Source of the DNA: Cryptomeria japonica
Taxonomy: Eukaryota; Streptophyta; Pinopsida; Cupressales; Cupressaceae
Length of the DNA: 64,000 bases
Direction: 5' to 3'
Assembly (NCBI RefSeq): GCF_030272615.1
Contig: NC_081406.1
Location: 469,322,400 to 469,386,399, forward strand
Shown piece after piece: positions 36,365 to 45,526 of the stretch (positions are counted from its first letter, which is position 1; each line of letters opens with the position of its first letter). Below the pieces are notes generated by a model. That model made no database searches and was not told the origin of the DNA. It saw only the letters and a program-made list of their open reading frames with translations. A program made the translations under genes and the position numbers.

Positions 36365-36475
36365 TGATGTGTGGTGCCCCAGATTTGATAAACGATGGTG
36401 ATAATGCCCCAAATTCGATAAATGATGGTGATAATGCCCAAGATTCGATAAACGATGGTGATAATGCCCCCTCGG
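36365..36475 (+). repeat. Tandem repeat, about 30 bp, 3-4 copies
   Basis: GATAAACGATGGTGATAATG with CCCCAGATTC-type spacers repeats between the PPT and the antisense promoter. It is an expansion of the GACAATGATAATGACA...ATGCCCCCTCGAG motif present once in Tat5 and TatB. It explains the larger PPT-to-TATA spacing in Tat2. Confidence 0.7.
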
Positions 36476-36656
36476 GAGATGAATCAAAATTTTGAAAAAT
36501 TTGATTTGATTTGATAATTGTGTTTGCGGTGCAAAATTTTGGCTAGGTGAAATGTTTAAATTGATTCATCTCCTGATAATTGACGTGTACGAGGGTATGA
36601 GGGAGACCGCGAGCAAATTACATGCTCATTTCCCTAACCCTAATTTCATTTTACCC

Positions 36657-36664
36657 TATAAAAG
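36657..36664 (+). promoter_or_regulatory. TATA box of antisense PMD gene (Tat2)
   Basis: CCCTATAAAAGGG contains a canonical TATAAAAG, 81 bp upstream of the first-exon ATG (36738). Tat5 has TATAAATG 89 bp upstream of its ATG. Confidence 0.65.
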
Positions 36665-36899
36665 GGAAAAAGTGCATCGTTTTGTCTCATTTGTGCTTGT
36701 TGACTTTGGAGAAAAAGACTTTTGAAGAGAAGACAAAATGCCTATTCCCTATTATACGCATCGATTCGAGCATGTTCGAAGGCATCGAAGGCCTGCTGTG
36801 TATGGTCCACCGGTAAGTCAACCCTTTTGACCCCTTTTTTATTTTAAATTTGATCATTTTTGGTCAGTTTTTTATTTTTGAAATTTGGTTTTAGTGTTT

Positions 36900-37370
36900 T
36901 AGAGCATAGGGGTCTTAGTTTAGCGCCTACAAAAAATTCAGTAGCGCATAGGGTATTAATTTAGGGTAGCATCCGAAAATGCTTAGGGTAGCGCATGAAA
37001 GTTTTAGGTTAGTGCATGGTCTCAGGTTAGCGCATGATGAACATAGGGTAGCGCTTCAGGTTAAAAAGGTAGCGCATAGGTCAAATCTAGAGCATAGGGT
37101 CCACAGGGGGTCGCATGGGTAGGGGGATGTAGCGTGTAGGTTAGACCTAGCACATAGGGTTGAATAGGTAGTACAAGCATGGGATAGGTTAGTGCATGGG
37201 TTGGTTTTAGCGCTTAGGATAGATTGGTTGGTGCATGGAGAAAAAAGGATAGCGCGTAGAGTTGATCTAGTGCATAGGGTAGATAGAATAGCACAGGGAG
37301 AAAACAAGGTAGCGCATGGACATAGTTTAGCGCATAGCCAAGTTTAATTAGCACATAGATCGGGTTTTGC
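36900..37370 (+). repeat. Interspersed TAGCGCATAGG motif array
   Basis: A decamer-like motif (TAGCGCATAGG and variants TAGCGCTT, TAGTGCATGG, TAGCACATAG) recurs roughly 20 times at irregular 15-35 bp spacing. It stands out by its GC-containing core in AT-rich surroundings and lies entirely inside the PMD intron. Confidence 0.7.
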
Positions 37371-37599
37371 AAATTTTAGTGATTTTTGAATGTGAAAAAT
37401 TACATAGAAAAAGGTCAGTGTTGCCTAGGGAGGTGGATTTTTGCCATTTGTTGTGTCTTTTGTCATGTTTTTGATAATTTGTCCGATATGAGTATAACTT
37501 GGTTTAATTTGCGATTGTTCAAGTTATTGATGTGTTGTTTTGATCGAACCATGATGTGATTTGCACTCATTTCAAGTTCATGTGTGTGGAGCCTGATTT

Positions 37600-37765
37600 G
37601 TGTTACAAGCTGATATGGGTTGGAAACTTGAGTCATTTTACAAGCTGATATGGGTGGGAAACTTGATTTGTTTTACAAGTTTATGTGATTTGGAGACTTG
37701 AGTTGTTTTACAAGTTTTGATATGGTTTTTGAAAACTTGAGTTGTGTTACAAGTTGATATGGAAT
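37600..37765 (+). repeat. Tandem repeat, about 45 bp, four degenerate copies
   Basis: Units of the form TTACAAGCTGATATGGGT...GAAACTTGAGT repeat four times within the PMD intron. Confidence 0.65.
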
Positions 37766-40033
37766 GATATGATGTGGAATTTGATTAGATTTTGCAAATT
37801 GTTTCATGTTTTTGATGTGATTTTGATTTTAATATCTTTGTTTTGATGTGGAAACTAATATTGGACTTGCTTTGCTTTTGACAAGAGCGATTGGGAGTTG
37901 TGCAGTCGCGAGAGCGATTCCCTAGACCTTGGGCATTGATACCACGGTTGGCACAGACTGACCTAGATGTGATTGAGAGATGTGTTTTATCATCTTTGTT
38001 GGATATGCCTCGGTTCACTGTGAACCGGGGTCTACTTACAGCACTCACTGAGAGATGGGATAGTGATACAAACACTTTTCACTTTGCTACTGGTGAGATG
38101 ACAGTCACTCCAAAGGACTATTACAGGATTCTGAGGATTCCCATAGCAGGTAATTTATTGTCGTACGAGCAAACTAAGGAGGGTGGGAATAAGGCGCTAT
38201 GGTGCATTTTTCATGATGAGACAGTGTGTGGGTATAAGATCCCATGGCAGGAGTTCCTGGATCTGCACTATGCACCTCTCCCATCAGTACTAGCAGGTTT
38301 CATTGGTGGATTCCTGTGTCTCGACCATAGGTCAAAGGGATTCTCTGTGGGGTGGGGATTGGTACTTGAGGAGATGGTGACCCAGGGCCGCAGGTTTGCT
38401 TGGGGATCGGCCATGTTAGCTCACTTGTACAAGGACCTACATGAGGTTGTATATCTAGGTTATGGCAGTTTGTCAGTTGGTGTGACACTCTTACAGGTAT
38501 GGTGTTGGGAGCACATTCCAGTAGCGAGGCCACTAGTGGATAGAGACAAGCCTACTGGGTGGGCATATGCATATGGTTATAGGGGTCTAGTTGTCCAGCG
38601 TAATCTGGGCAAACTTGAACATTGGAGGAGGGTTTTGGATGACATAGATATGGTCGTCTGGCGACCATATACAGATTGTGAGGTCTGGGCTGAGGATGGG
38701 CTGGAGATGCCTTTTGTGTTCATGAGCTAGTTTTTGATAGGGCAAACGCCCTTTGTGATTGAGAGATTCTAGGTGGGCAGGGTTTTGCGGTAGTATGGTC
38801 GGCAGCAGGGTATACCACAGGGGACCTTCTTGTATGCACGTCAGAGACAAGACATACTGGATTGGGGCCCTACTATTGATAGCGGAGTAGCTGTAGAGGA
38901 GTTCTCCAGCTTAGCGGGTCAAATATGGGATTATGCTCTTGAGATACTAGATGCAGGTATGACCCATGAGTTTGCTGGTTTGTTTGCACCTCGTGCTATG
39001 GCCAAGATATTAGATCTTGAGGAGATATGACCTGCCTTCGATGATGATGAGGAGGAGGTTGGGGGAGATGGTGATGATGGAGATGATGGAGGCAGAGGAG
39101 GACGATGGGGGAGAGGATATTGGGGGAGGAGAGGAGACAGGGGTAGAGATGGGGGAGGTTGGTTGGAGAGAGAAGTTCGACGAGCTGTGATGGATAGAGG
39201 GAGAGGAGGGTTGGCGATCGGAGTAGGGGAGGAGGGGAGAGTGGGAGAGGTGATGGTAGCAGTGGGAGGGACGGATGAGTGGAGGCAGCTAGCATAGAGG
39301 AGCAGGACTGATGAGTTACCACCACCAGCACCTAGGATAGGCAGAGGGATAGGGGGTACCCCTTCATAGGTGCCCCTACGGGTCTGAGTTTCAACACATG
39401 TGGAGGATGCTCAGATTAGGACTCTGCAGTTGACAGTTCAGTAGCTGCAGGCACAGCTATTGACGCGGCAACGTCAGATTACCTAGCTGACCCTAGAGCA
39501 TGATACGGAGATAGAGCAGAGCGGACGAGCGGCAGCAGGTGGTCCGATGAGGGACATCATGAGAGAGTTGTCCTCGAGAGTGAGGGAGGTGGACTATTAT
39601 CGAAGCCATTATGAGGATGTTGTGCCTAGGGAGCGCAGAGTGCAGAGCTTCATGTAGGCGAGATCGAGTCGATCTCGAGAGACTAGGACACAGTCAGAGA
39701 GTAGAGGCATGACGGGGCCATCGAGACAAGATCCTCCTGGAGATCCAGGAGCTGGGACATTAGCTGCGAGACCATCCCCCTCAAGAGATAGTCATACTTG
39801 AAAGACAATGTCTCTATTGTATTTTGGATCATTGTTTTGTTTGTACTGGGCACAGACATGACAAATTTTGTACATTTTTTATCATATATATATAGATGAC
39901 ACCATTTTCTTTGATCATGTGATGTGTTATGGATGCATGTTCCATATGTTCTTTCTTTATTTTAAGATGATGCAATGCTTAGATAGATGATATGATGCAT
40001 GATGTAAATGTATGATGTATGATTTGATATGTT

Positions 40034-40209
40034 GTGAGATGTATCTTGAAAATGAGATGTATGATAATGATAATGATGTGAGATGTATCTTGAAAATGAG
40101 ATGTATGATAATGATAATGATGTGAGATGTATTTTGAAAATGAGATGTATGATAATGATAATGATGTGAGATGTATCTTGAAAATGAGATGTATGATAAT
40201 GATAATGAT
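40034..40209 (+). repeat. 44-bp tandem repeat, four near-identical copies
   Basis: GTGAGATGTATCTTGAAAAT plus 24 further bases, four times with a single visible mismatch (CTTG to TTTG in copy 3). It lies in the low-complexity tail after the PMD gene. The high identity implies recent slippage or unequal exchange. Confidence 0.92.
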
Positions 40210-40259
40210 ATGATACTAAATGAAATATTTAAAATGATATGCAACTATTTGTAAAATGA

Positions 40260-41249
40260 TATGCAACTATTCATTTTTAGAGCATCCTCATTCTGTATTT
40301 GTCATCCCGATATAACCATATGTTATTTGATTTCGACATAGGTATCATCATTGAGCATTGATTTGTTTGGGATATGTTGAAAATTTTTACAAGCATAATG
40401 GTATAATTGAACCATAATGACCTGAGAAAAATTTACATGATGTTTGATTTTGCAAGATAGCACAAGCGTCAAGGTATAATTGAACTAGGACGACCAGAGT
40501 GCGGATTGCGTATAAATAGACAAGATTAAACCATTTGTATGCGTAAAGTGGAATCATGTCTTCAGTGATATTCGATGTATCACATCTTAAGACAAGTATT
40601 TACACAATACAAGTGATCGCCTCACAGACAGAAGACTAAGAAAATATTTGGAGTTTTCCCATGATCTCTAGCTTTGAAGCGTTAGTGAGAAAATGTAGAG
40701 AATCTAATAATTTAAAAAGTTCAAATGCACAAATAGTCAAGACTTTATGCGATAATGCAACATTTAGTACTTCAGAAAATCATCCATCTTAGAATTTTTT
40801 CTTTGTGATTCTTGTTTTAGTGATCCAATGTTTTGATCTGTGATGAAGTAAGTTTTTGGTTGTTGGATGCAGAGATTCTGAGTTTTGTAAATAGTCTTGA
40901 TGTTTGAATGTGCTGCAAGTTTTGACAATTTATTGCCCCTAGCTGAGTGTACCTCTTGATGTGGATGTGCAGTGATTACCAAGCCATGGTAAAATGTGGT
41001 GAGAGGATATATGGATAAACCAGGATAGTGACTACACTAAGTATGTCCTGACTAGATATTTGCTAAGTGTCGGGCAATGGCCGATAGTACTTTACTGTAG
41101 GGGTATAGATATAGATGAAGAAGTTGTCCTCTCACAATAGCGCCTGTTACCAGGTTTTCACCAGTTGCTTTTATTGTACTTTTTTATTTGCTTTTTCTTG
41201 ATTTTTTGATTTTTTGCTTTGTTTTGACTTTTTCCGTGCATTAGACTAC
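40260..41249. other. Tat2 region between PMD tail and pol end
   Basis: No gene recognised. 41148-41225 holds CCAGGTTTTCACCAG followed by a T-rich run, the post-pol motif shared with Tat1, Tat3 and TatB. Confidence 0.5.
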
Positions 41250-43907
41250 TCAAGTGTAGTATTTCTTCAGATGAATGTTGTTAGTTGGTTCATCAAGCAC
41301 ATCTCCTTCTAAAATTGTAAGCTGATAAACACTTGATCCATAGACCGATATGATGACATAGGGACCCAACCAGTTAGGTTCAAATTTCCCTTTCTTTTCT
41401 CGATCTTGTTGATTTCTTGGATTTTCTTTAAGGACTAGGTCACCAACTTTTAAGTTGCGAGGTATGAGCTTGTGATTCTAGCTTCTACACATGTGTTGCT
41501 GATATACTTTGAGATGAGTGTAAGCATGCTGACATCTTTCATCTAATAGTTCCAGTTCTTGCAGTCAATTGACTCGATACTCTTCCTCTAGAATTAAGCC
41601 TTTTAGAGAGACTCTGAGAGATGGAATTTCTACTTCCAATGGTAAAATAGCTTCAAATCCATAGACCAATGAGAAAGGTGTGGCTCCTGTAGGTGTATGG
41701 ATGCTGGTTCTGTATGCCCAAACTGTTGGATTGAGTTGTATATGCCAATCTTTGCCTGCATCATTTACTATTTTCTTGAGGATTTTTAGTATTATTTTGT
41801 TGGATGCTTTTGCTTGACCATTCTCCTGGGGGTAGTATGGTGTAGAGAACCGATGTTGTATTTTGAATTGTTCACATAGTTCTCAGACATCTTGGATTTT
41901 GAATGGTCATCCATTATCGGTGATGATGGAACTTGGAATACCATATCTGTAGATCAAATAGTTCAGGATAAAAGACGCAATCTATTTTCCTATTACTATG
42001 GTCATGGGGACTGCTTCTATCCACTTGGTAAAGTATTATGTGGTAGTTATAATGAACTTGTGTCCATTTGAAGATGAAGGATGAATTTTGCCGACCAAGT
42101 CTAGTCCCCACTGACAAAAGGGCCAGGATGTTGTAAATGGCTGCAGTTCCTGTGCTGGTGCATGTATCAGATTGCCATGGATCTGGCACTTAGGACACTT
42201 CTTGGCAAACTGGTAAGAATATTTCTCCATTGTAGGCCAATAGTATCCCATCCTTAGAAGCTTTTTAGCAAGATTAGTCCCACTTGAATGTGTGCCACAA
42301 ATACCTTCATGAAGCTCGTGTAAAGCGAAATCAGATTCATTCTGATCAAGGCAATGAAGAAGAGTACAATCTAGACCTAGACGGTAAAAAGTATCAGTAG
42401 TAAGGGTATAACAGGTGGCTTGGTGGATAAAATTACATTTTTGGTTACGGGATTGGTCAATGGGTAGGATGTTGTTCTTTAGATAATCATATATCGGTCC
42501 ATATAAAGGGGAATATGAACCAGTTAAGGCATAGACAACATGGGATTCAGAGTGGTCATAGGCTGGGGAGAACAGTTGCTCTACCAGGAACTCGTAACGA
42601 CTCTGTTGCTCTGGAATTTGTAGTAATGAAGTGATGGTAGCCATGGCATCGGCTGCTTTGTTGTTCAACCTTGGTATTTGCTCGAAGGTGATGTGTACAA
42701 AATATTGTTTGAAGTCATCCACCATTCACTTGTAAGGTAGTATCTTGTCATCCTTTGTCTGATAGTCATTGTTGATTTGATTGATGACTAGTTGTGAATC
42801 TCCATAGACCATTAACTCTATGATTTTCCATTCTATGACCATTTTGATGCCTATAACCAATGCCTCATATTCAACACATTATTCATGCATGGGAACATAA
42901 GCAGATATGATCTTGGTATAGTATGCCCTTCAGGAGTGATGAATAGAATGCCAACACCTGAACCATGTTGTGTGTAGGATCCATCAAAGTATAGGGTCCA
43001 TTGTGTGGTAGAAATAGCAAGAATGTCCCTATCTGGAAATTCAATCTCCATAGTTTGTTTTCCTGGTAGTGGTGCTTCAGCTAGTTGATCTGCAATTGCT
43101 TGCCCTTTGATAGCTCTTCGTTCATTGTAGTGGATGTCAAATTCACTAAGAATCATGACCCATTTAGCCAACTGGTCGGTGAGAGCTGCCTTGCTGAGTA
43201 GATATTTGAGAGGATCAATTTTTGCTACTAGCTTAATTGTGTGTGCTAGCATATAATGTCAGAAATTTTGAGATGCGAAGACTACTGTTAGAAAAGCCTT
43301 CTCAATGAATGTATAGTTGAGTTCATAGCCATTCAATGTCCTACTGATGTAGTATATGACTCGTTCCTTTCCTTGTTGATCTTCTTGTGCCAATAGTGCC
43401 CCCAGTGATATATCTGTTGTTGAAATGTATAGAATAAGGGTCTTTCCTACTATCGGTGGTACTAGAACTGGTGGGTTCATCAGATACTATTTGATTTGAT
43501 AAAAAGATTCTGCACACTTGGCCTCCCATCTGAAAGGTACATTCTTATGGAGCAAATGATTGAATGGTAGACTTTTATCAGCCAATTGAGCAATGAATCG
43601 CCTGATGGATTGGAGTTGTCCTTGTAGAGATCTGAGCTAACTGATATTCTTTGGTGGTGGCATCTCCATAATGGCTTGTACCTTTGTTGGATCCACTTCA
43701 ATACCTTTAGCTGAGATGATGTAGCCTAGTAACTTTCCTGATGTAACCCCGAAGACACACTTCTTAGGGTTGAGCCTGCCTTGGAATTTCTCCAATCGGT
43801 CAAAGATCTTTGTCAAGATACTGAGGTGTTCTGCTCTGGTGAAGGATTTAGCTAGTAAATCATCCACATAGTCTTCCATGAAGGTATGCATCATGTCATG
43901 AAAGATT
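41250..43907 (-). pseudogene. Ty3/gypsy (Tat lineage) pol of Tat2: RT, two RNase H regions, integrase
   Basis: In sense order: RT from 43900 (FHDMMHTFMEDYVDDLLAKS, catalytic YVDD intact). RT/RNase H connection 43259-43480. RNase H 42960-43252 (DPLKYLLSKAALTDQLAKW). A second RNase H-like domain from about 43010 (WTLYFDGSYTQHGSGVGILF), the dual arrangement typical of Tat/Ogre. Integrase 41250-42400 keeps its H-H-C-C zinc site (HELHEGICGTHSSG..., CPKCQIHG) and catalytic residues (GLDLVG, TDNG, PQENGQA), ending HLKKYYT. At least one frame change and several stops. The N-terminal RT, protease and gag are cut off by K2 at 43908. Confidence 0.93.
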
Positions 43908-45089
43908 TGATGAATACTAAGAGGGGGGGTGAATTAGTATACCAAAAATCTCTGTACTTAAACACTTACACAATCAGAAGATAAACTGGTAAAACAGTCT
44001 AACAGATAGACCAGTTATCACACATGCAAACCAAAATGCAAATAAAGCATTCACCTACAAAAGCAATACAACCATAACATAAGATATTTGACGTGGAAAC
44101 CCAACTGGGAAAAACCACGGTGAGATGGAACTCACAAGTCACTATCTGTAGAATAGAAACTAGACCGGTTAAGTTCAGACTGGTTAAGGTCTTACAATGT
44201 TCTTCACCAGAACAGATCCTGTTAGGAATCTCAATCTCTATTAGGAGATAAGTTCGATTAAAGACTACCTTGTTAGAGGATTTCATATTCACATAAGTGA
44301 ACCACCTTGCTAGAGGATATTACAAAGGCTTTTGGGCCTACCCGGTTAAGGGCTATAGACTTGTCAAAGATGTGAGTAATCAAAGTGTTTGATCTATCTA
44401 ATAGCACAAACTGCTTGGTTAGATCTAGTATAGCTTACTGCTAATGCATTTTAGCATTACTTCAATCTTCTCTATCTCTTTCTATTACAACTTGATCTTC
44501 TCAGATAAGATCGCTCTTACAACAATTCAACAACCACCTTAAACCCTAGCCAAAACATAAAACCTTTCAGCAACAACAACTAAAACAACTCAAAACCCTA
44601 GACATGATGTCCTTTTAAAGGAATCTGATTTCATGTCGGTCCAATAGGATTACATTACAATTTCCTAGGTTCAATGAATGTAGACATACTCAGTAACATG
44701 ACACAAAAGGCACCGTCAGTGTGTCGGCACCGTCGATCAATCGGTGGGTTGGTAACTCATCACAAAATGTTGGTTTGTAACTCATCACAGAGTATTACCA
44801 GTTCATACAAAATACTGGTTGCCAGTTTGACAAAAATGAAGACTGGTAAGAATGCGTCATGCTTCTTTGCTTCCTCATACCGCTTGAGATCTTTGAACCA
44901 CTTGGGGTTGACATGCTGCTTCAGACTAGGAAACACATTCTACAAAATCACCAATAGTCCAAAGACTAAAATACAACATACTGGTTGGAACAAATACCGG
45001 TTGAGCTCTAGCTCATACATATAGGGGGTCTCAATACAAGTGTGTGTCCATCAATGATAATCACAACATAAACATCAAAAATGCCAACA
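43908..45089 (-). repeat. 3' LTR of K2 (about 1,182 bp)
   Basis: Right edge ATGCCAACA abuts the PPT. Left edge TGATGAATAC...GAGGGGGGGTGAATT carries the same G-run (C-run in sense) near the LTR end as K1, K3 and K4. GGGAAAAACCACGGTG (44107-44122) is the shared internal motif. Candidate target duplication AGATT at 43903-43907; it interrupts Tat2 RT just before the YVDD box. Confidence 0.82.
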
Positions 45090-45119
45090 ATCTCCCCCTT
45101 TGGCATTGATGGCAACACT
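45090..45119 (-). other. Polypurine tract of K2
   Basis: Reverse complement CCAAAGGGGGAGAT preceded by GTGTTGCCATCAATG. The roughly 30-nt block equals that of K1 although the two LTRs are otherwise divergent. Confidence 0.8.
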
Positions 45120-45396
45120 TAGGAAAATAAAATTTTGACATCTAAGTGTTTTACAATCAAAAACATGCTATTAACAAAATTGCTCCCCCTAAGCATATAC
45201 ACTATCCCTTAATCAATACAATGTATAGCAATTTTGCATATAGAGCATAAACATTGAGATATCAGAGCATATAGCATATATCAAAACATATATCAAAATT
45301 TTAAAACCAGATACTTCTCCTTATTCTTCTCCAAAATAGATAGAGTACTTCTCCCCCTTTATCAGAAGATCAAAATTTTAAAACCAAAACCAGATA

Positions 45397-45425
45397 CTTC
45401 TCCCCCTTTGGCAACAATGACAAAG
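45397..45425 (-). other. Upstream secondary polypurine tract of K2
   Basis: Reverse complement TTGCCAAAGGGGGAGAAGTA after a TTTGTCATTG motif. A weaker purine tract is also present at 45348-45361. Confidence 0.45.
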
Positions 45426-45526
45426 TACCGTTGAATAACCCTGTTTCTATTTGATATTGAAAGAATTAAAGTTTAGGACAATAATGAATAATATTTTTCA
45501 AAAACCAATTTATAGTCCTAGAAAAA

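Larger units (their letters stand above)
36813..37887 (+). other. Intron of the antisense PMD gene
   Basis: GT...AG limits with phase 0 on both sides. Tat5 has a 381-bp intron at the same place and phase. The intron holds two repeat tracts (36900-37370 and 37600-37765). Splicing is predicted and not demonstrated. Confidence 0.65.
36738..39801 (+). pseudogene. Two-exon plant mobile domain (PMD) gene, antisense in Tat2
   Basis: Exon 1 (36738-36812, 25 codons, MPIPYYTHRFEHVRRHRRP...) ends CCG|GTAAGT. Exon 2 starts at 37888 after ...ACAAGAG and runs in one phase to TGA at 39799-39801. The PMD occupies exon 2 residues 1-280: LLTALTERWDSDTNTFHFAT, YRILRIPIAG, LLQVWCWEHIPVARPL, HWRRVLDDIDMVVWRPY. 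After in-frame TAGs (38728, 38770, 38791) it continues with a Gly/Arg-rich RGG-like linker (39060-39180), a Gln/Leu coiled coil (39395-39500) and an Arg/Ser-rich tail (39660-39790). PMD proteins (MAIN/MAIL type) act in the nucleus in plant gene and TE control. It lies between PPT and pol, opposite in direction to Tat2. About ten nonsense codons and no frameshift; now a pseudogene. Confidence 0.85.

Noticed and set aside
36365-36475. CRISPR-like short repeats with spacers
   Set aside because: Spacers are themselves repeated and degenerate; this is a tandem repeat in an LTR element of a plant genome.
37056-37307. Cys/Thr/Leu-rich minus-strand ORF
   Set aside because: Shadow of the TAGCGCATAGG array in the PMD intron.
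39957-40244. Ile/His/Ser repeat protein on the minus strand
   Set aside because: Product of translating the 44-bp tandem repeat; the unit is not a multiple of three, so no real protein repeat is maintained.
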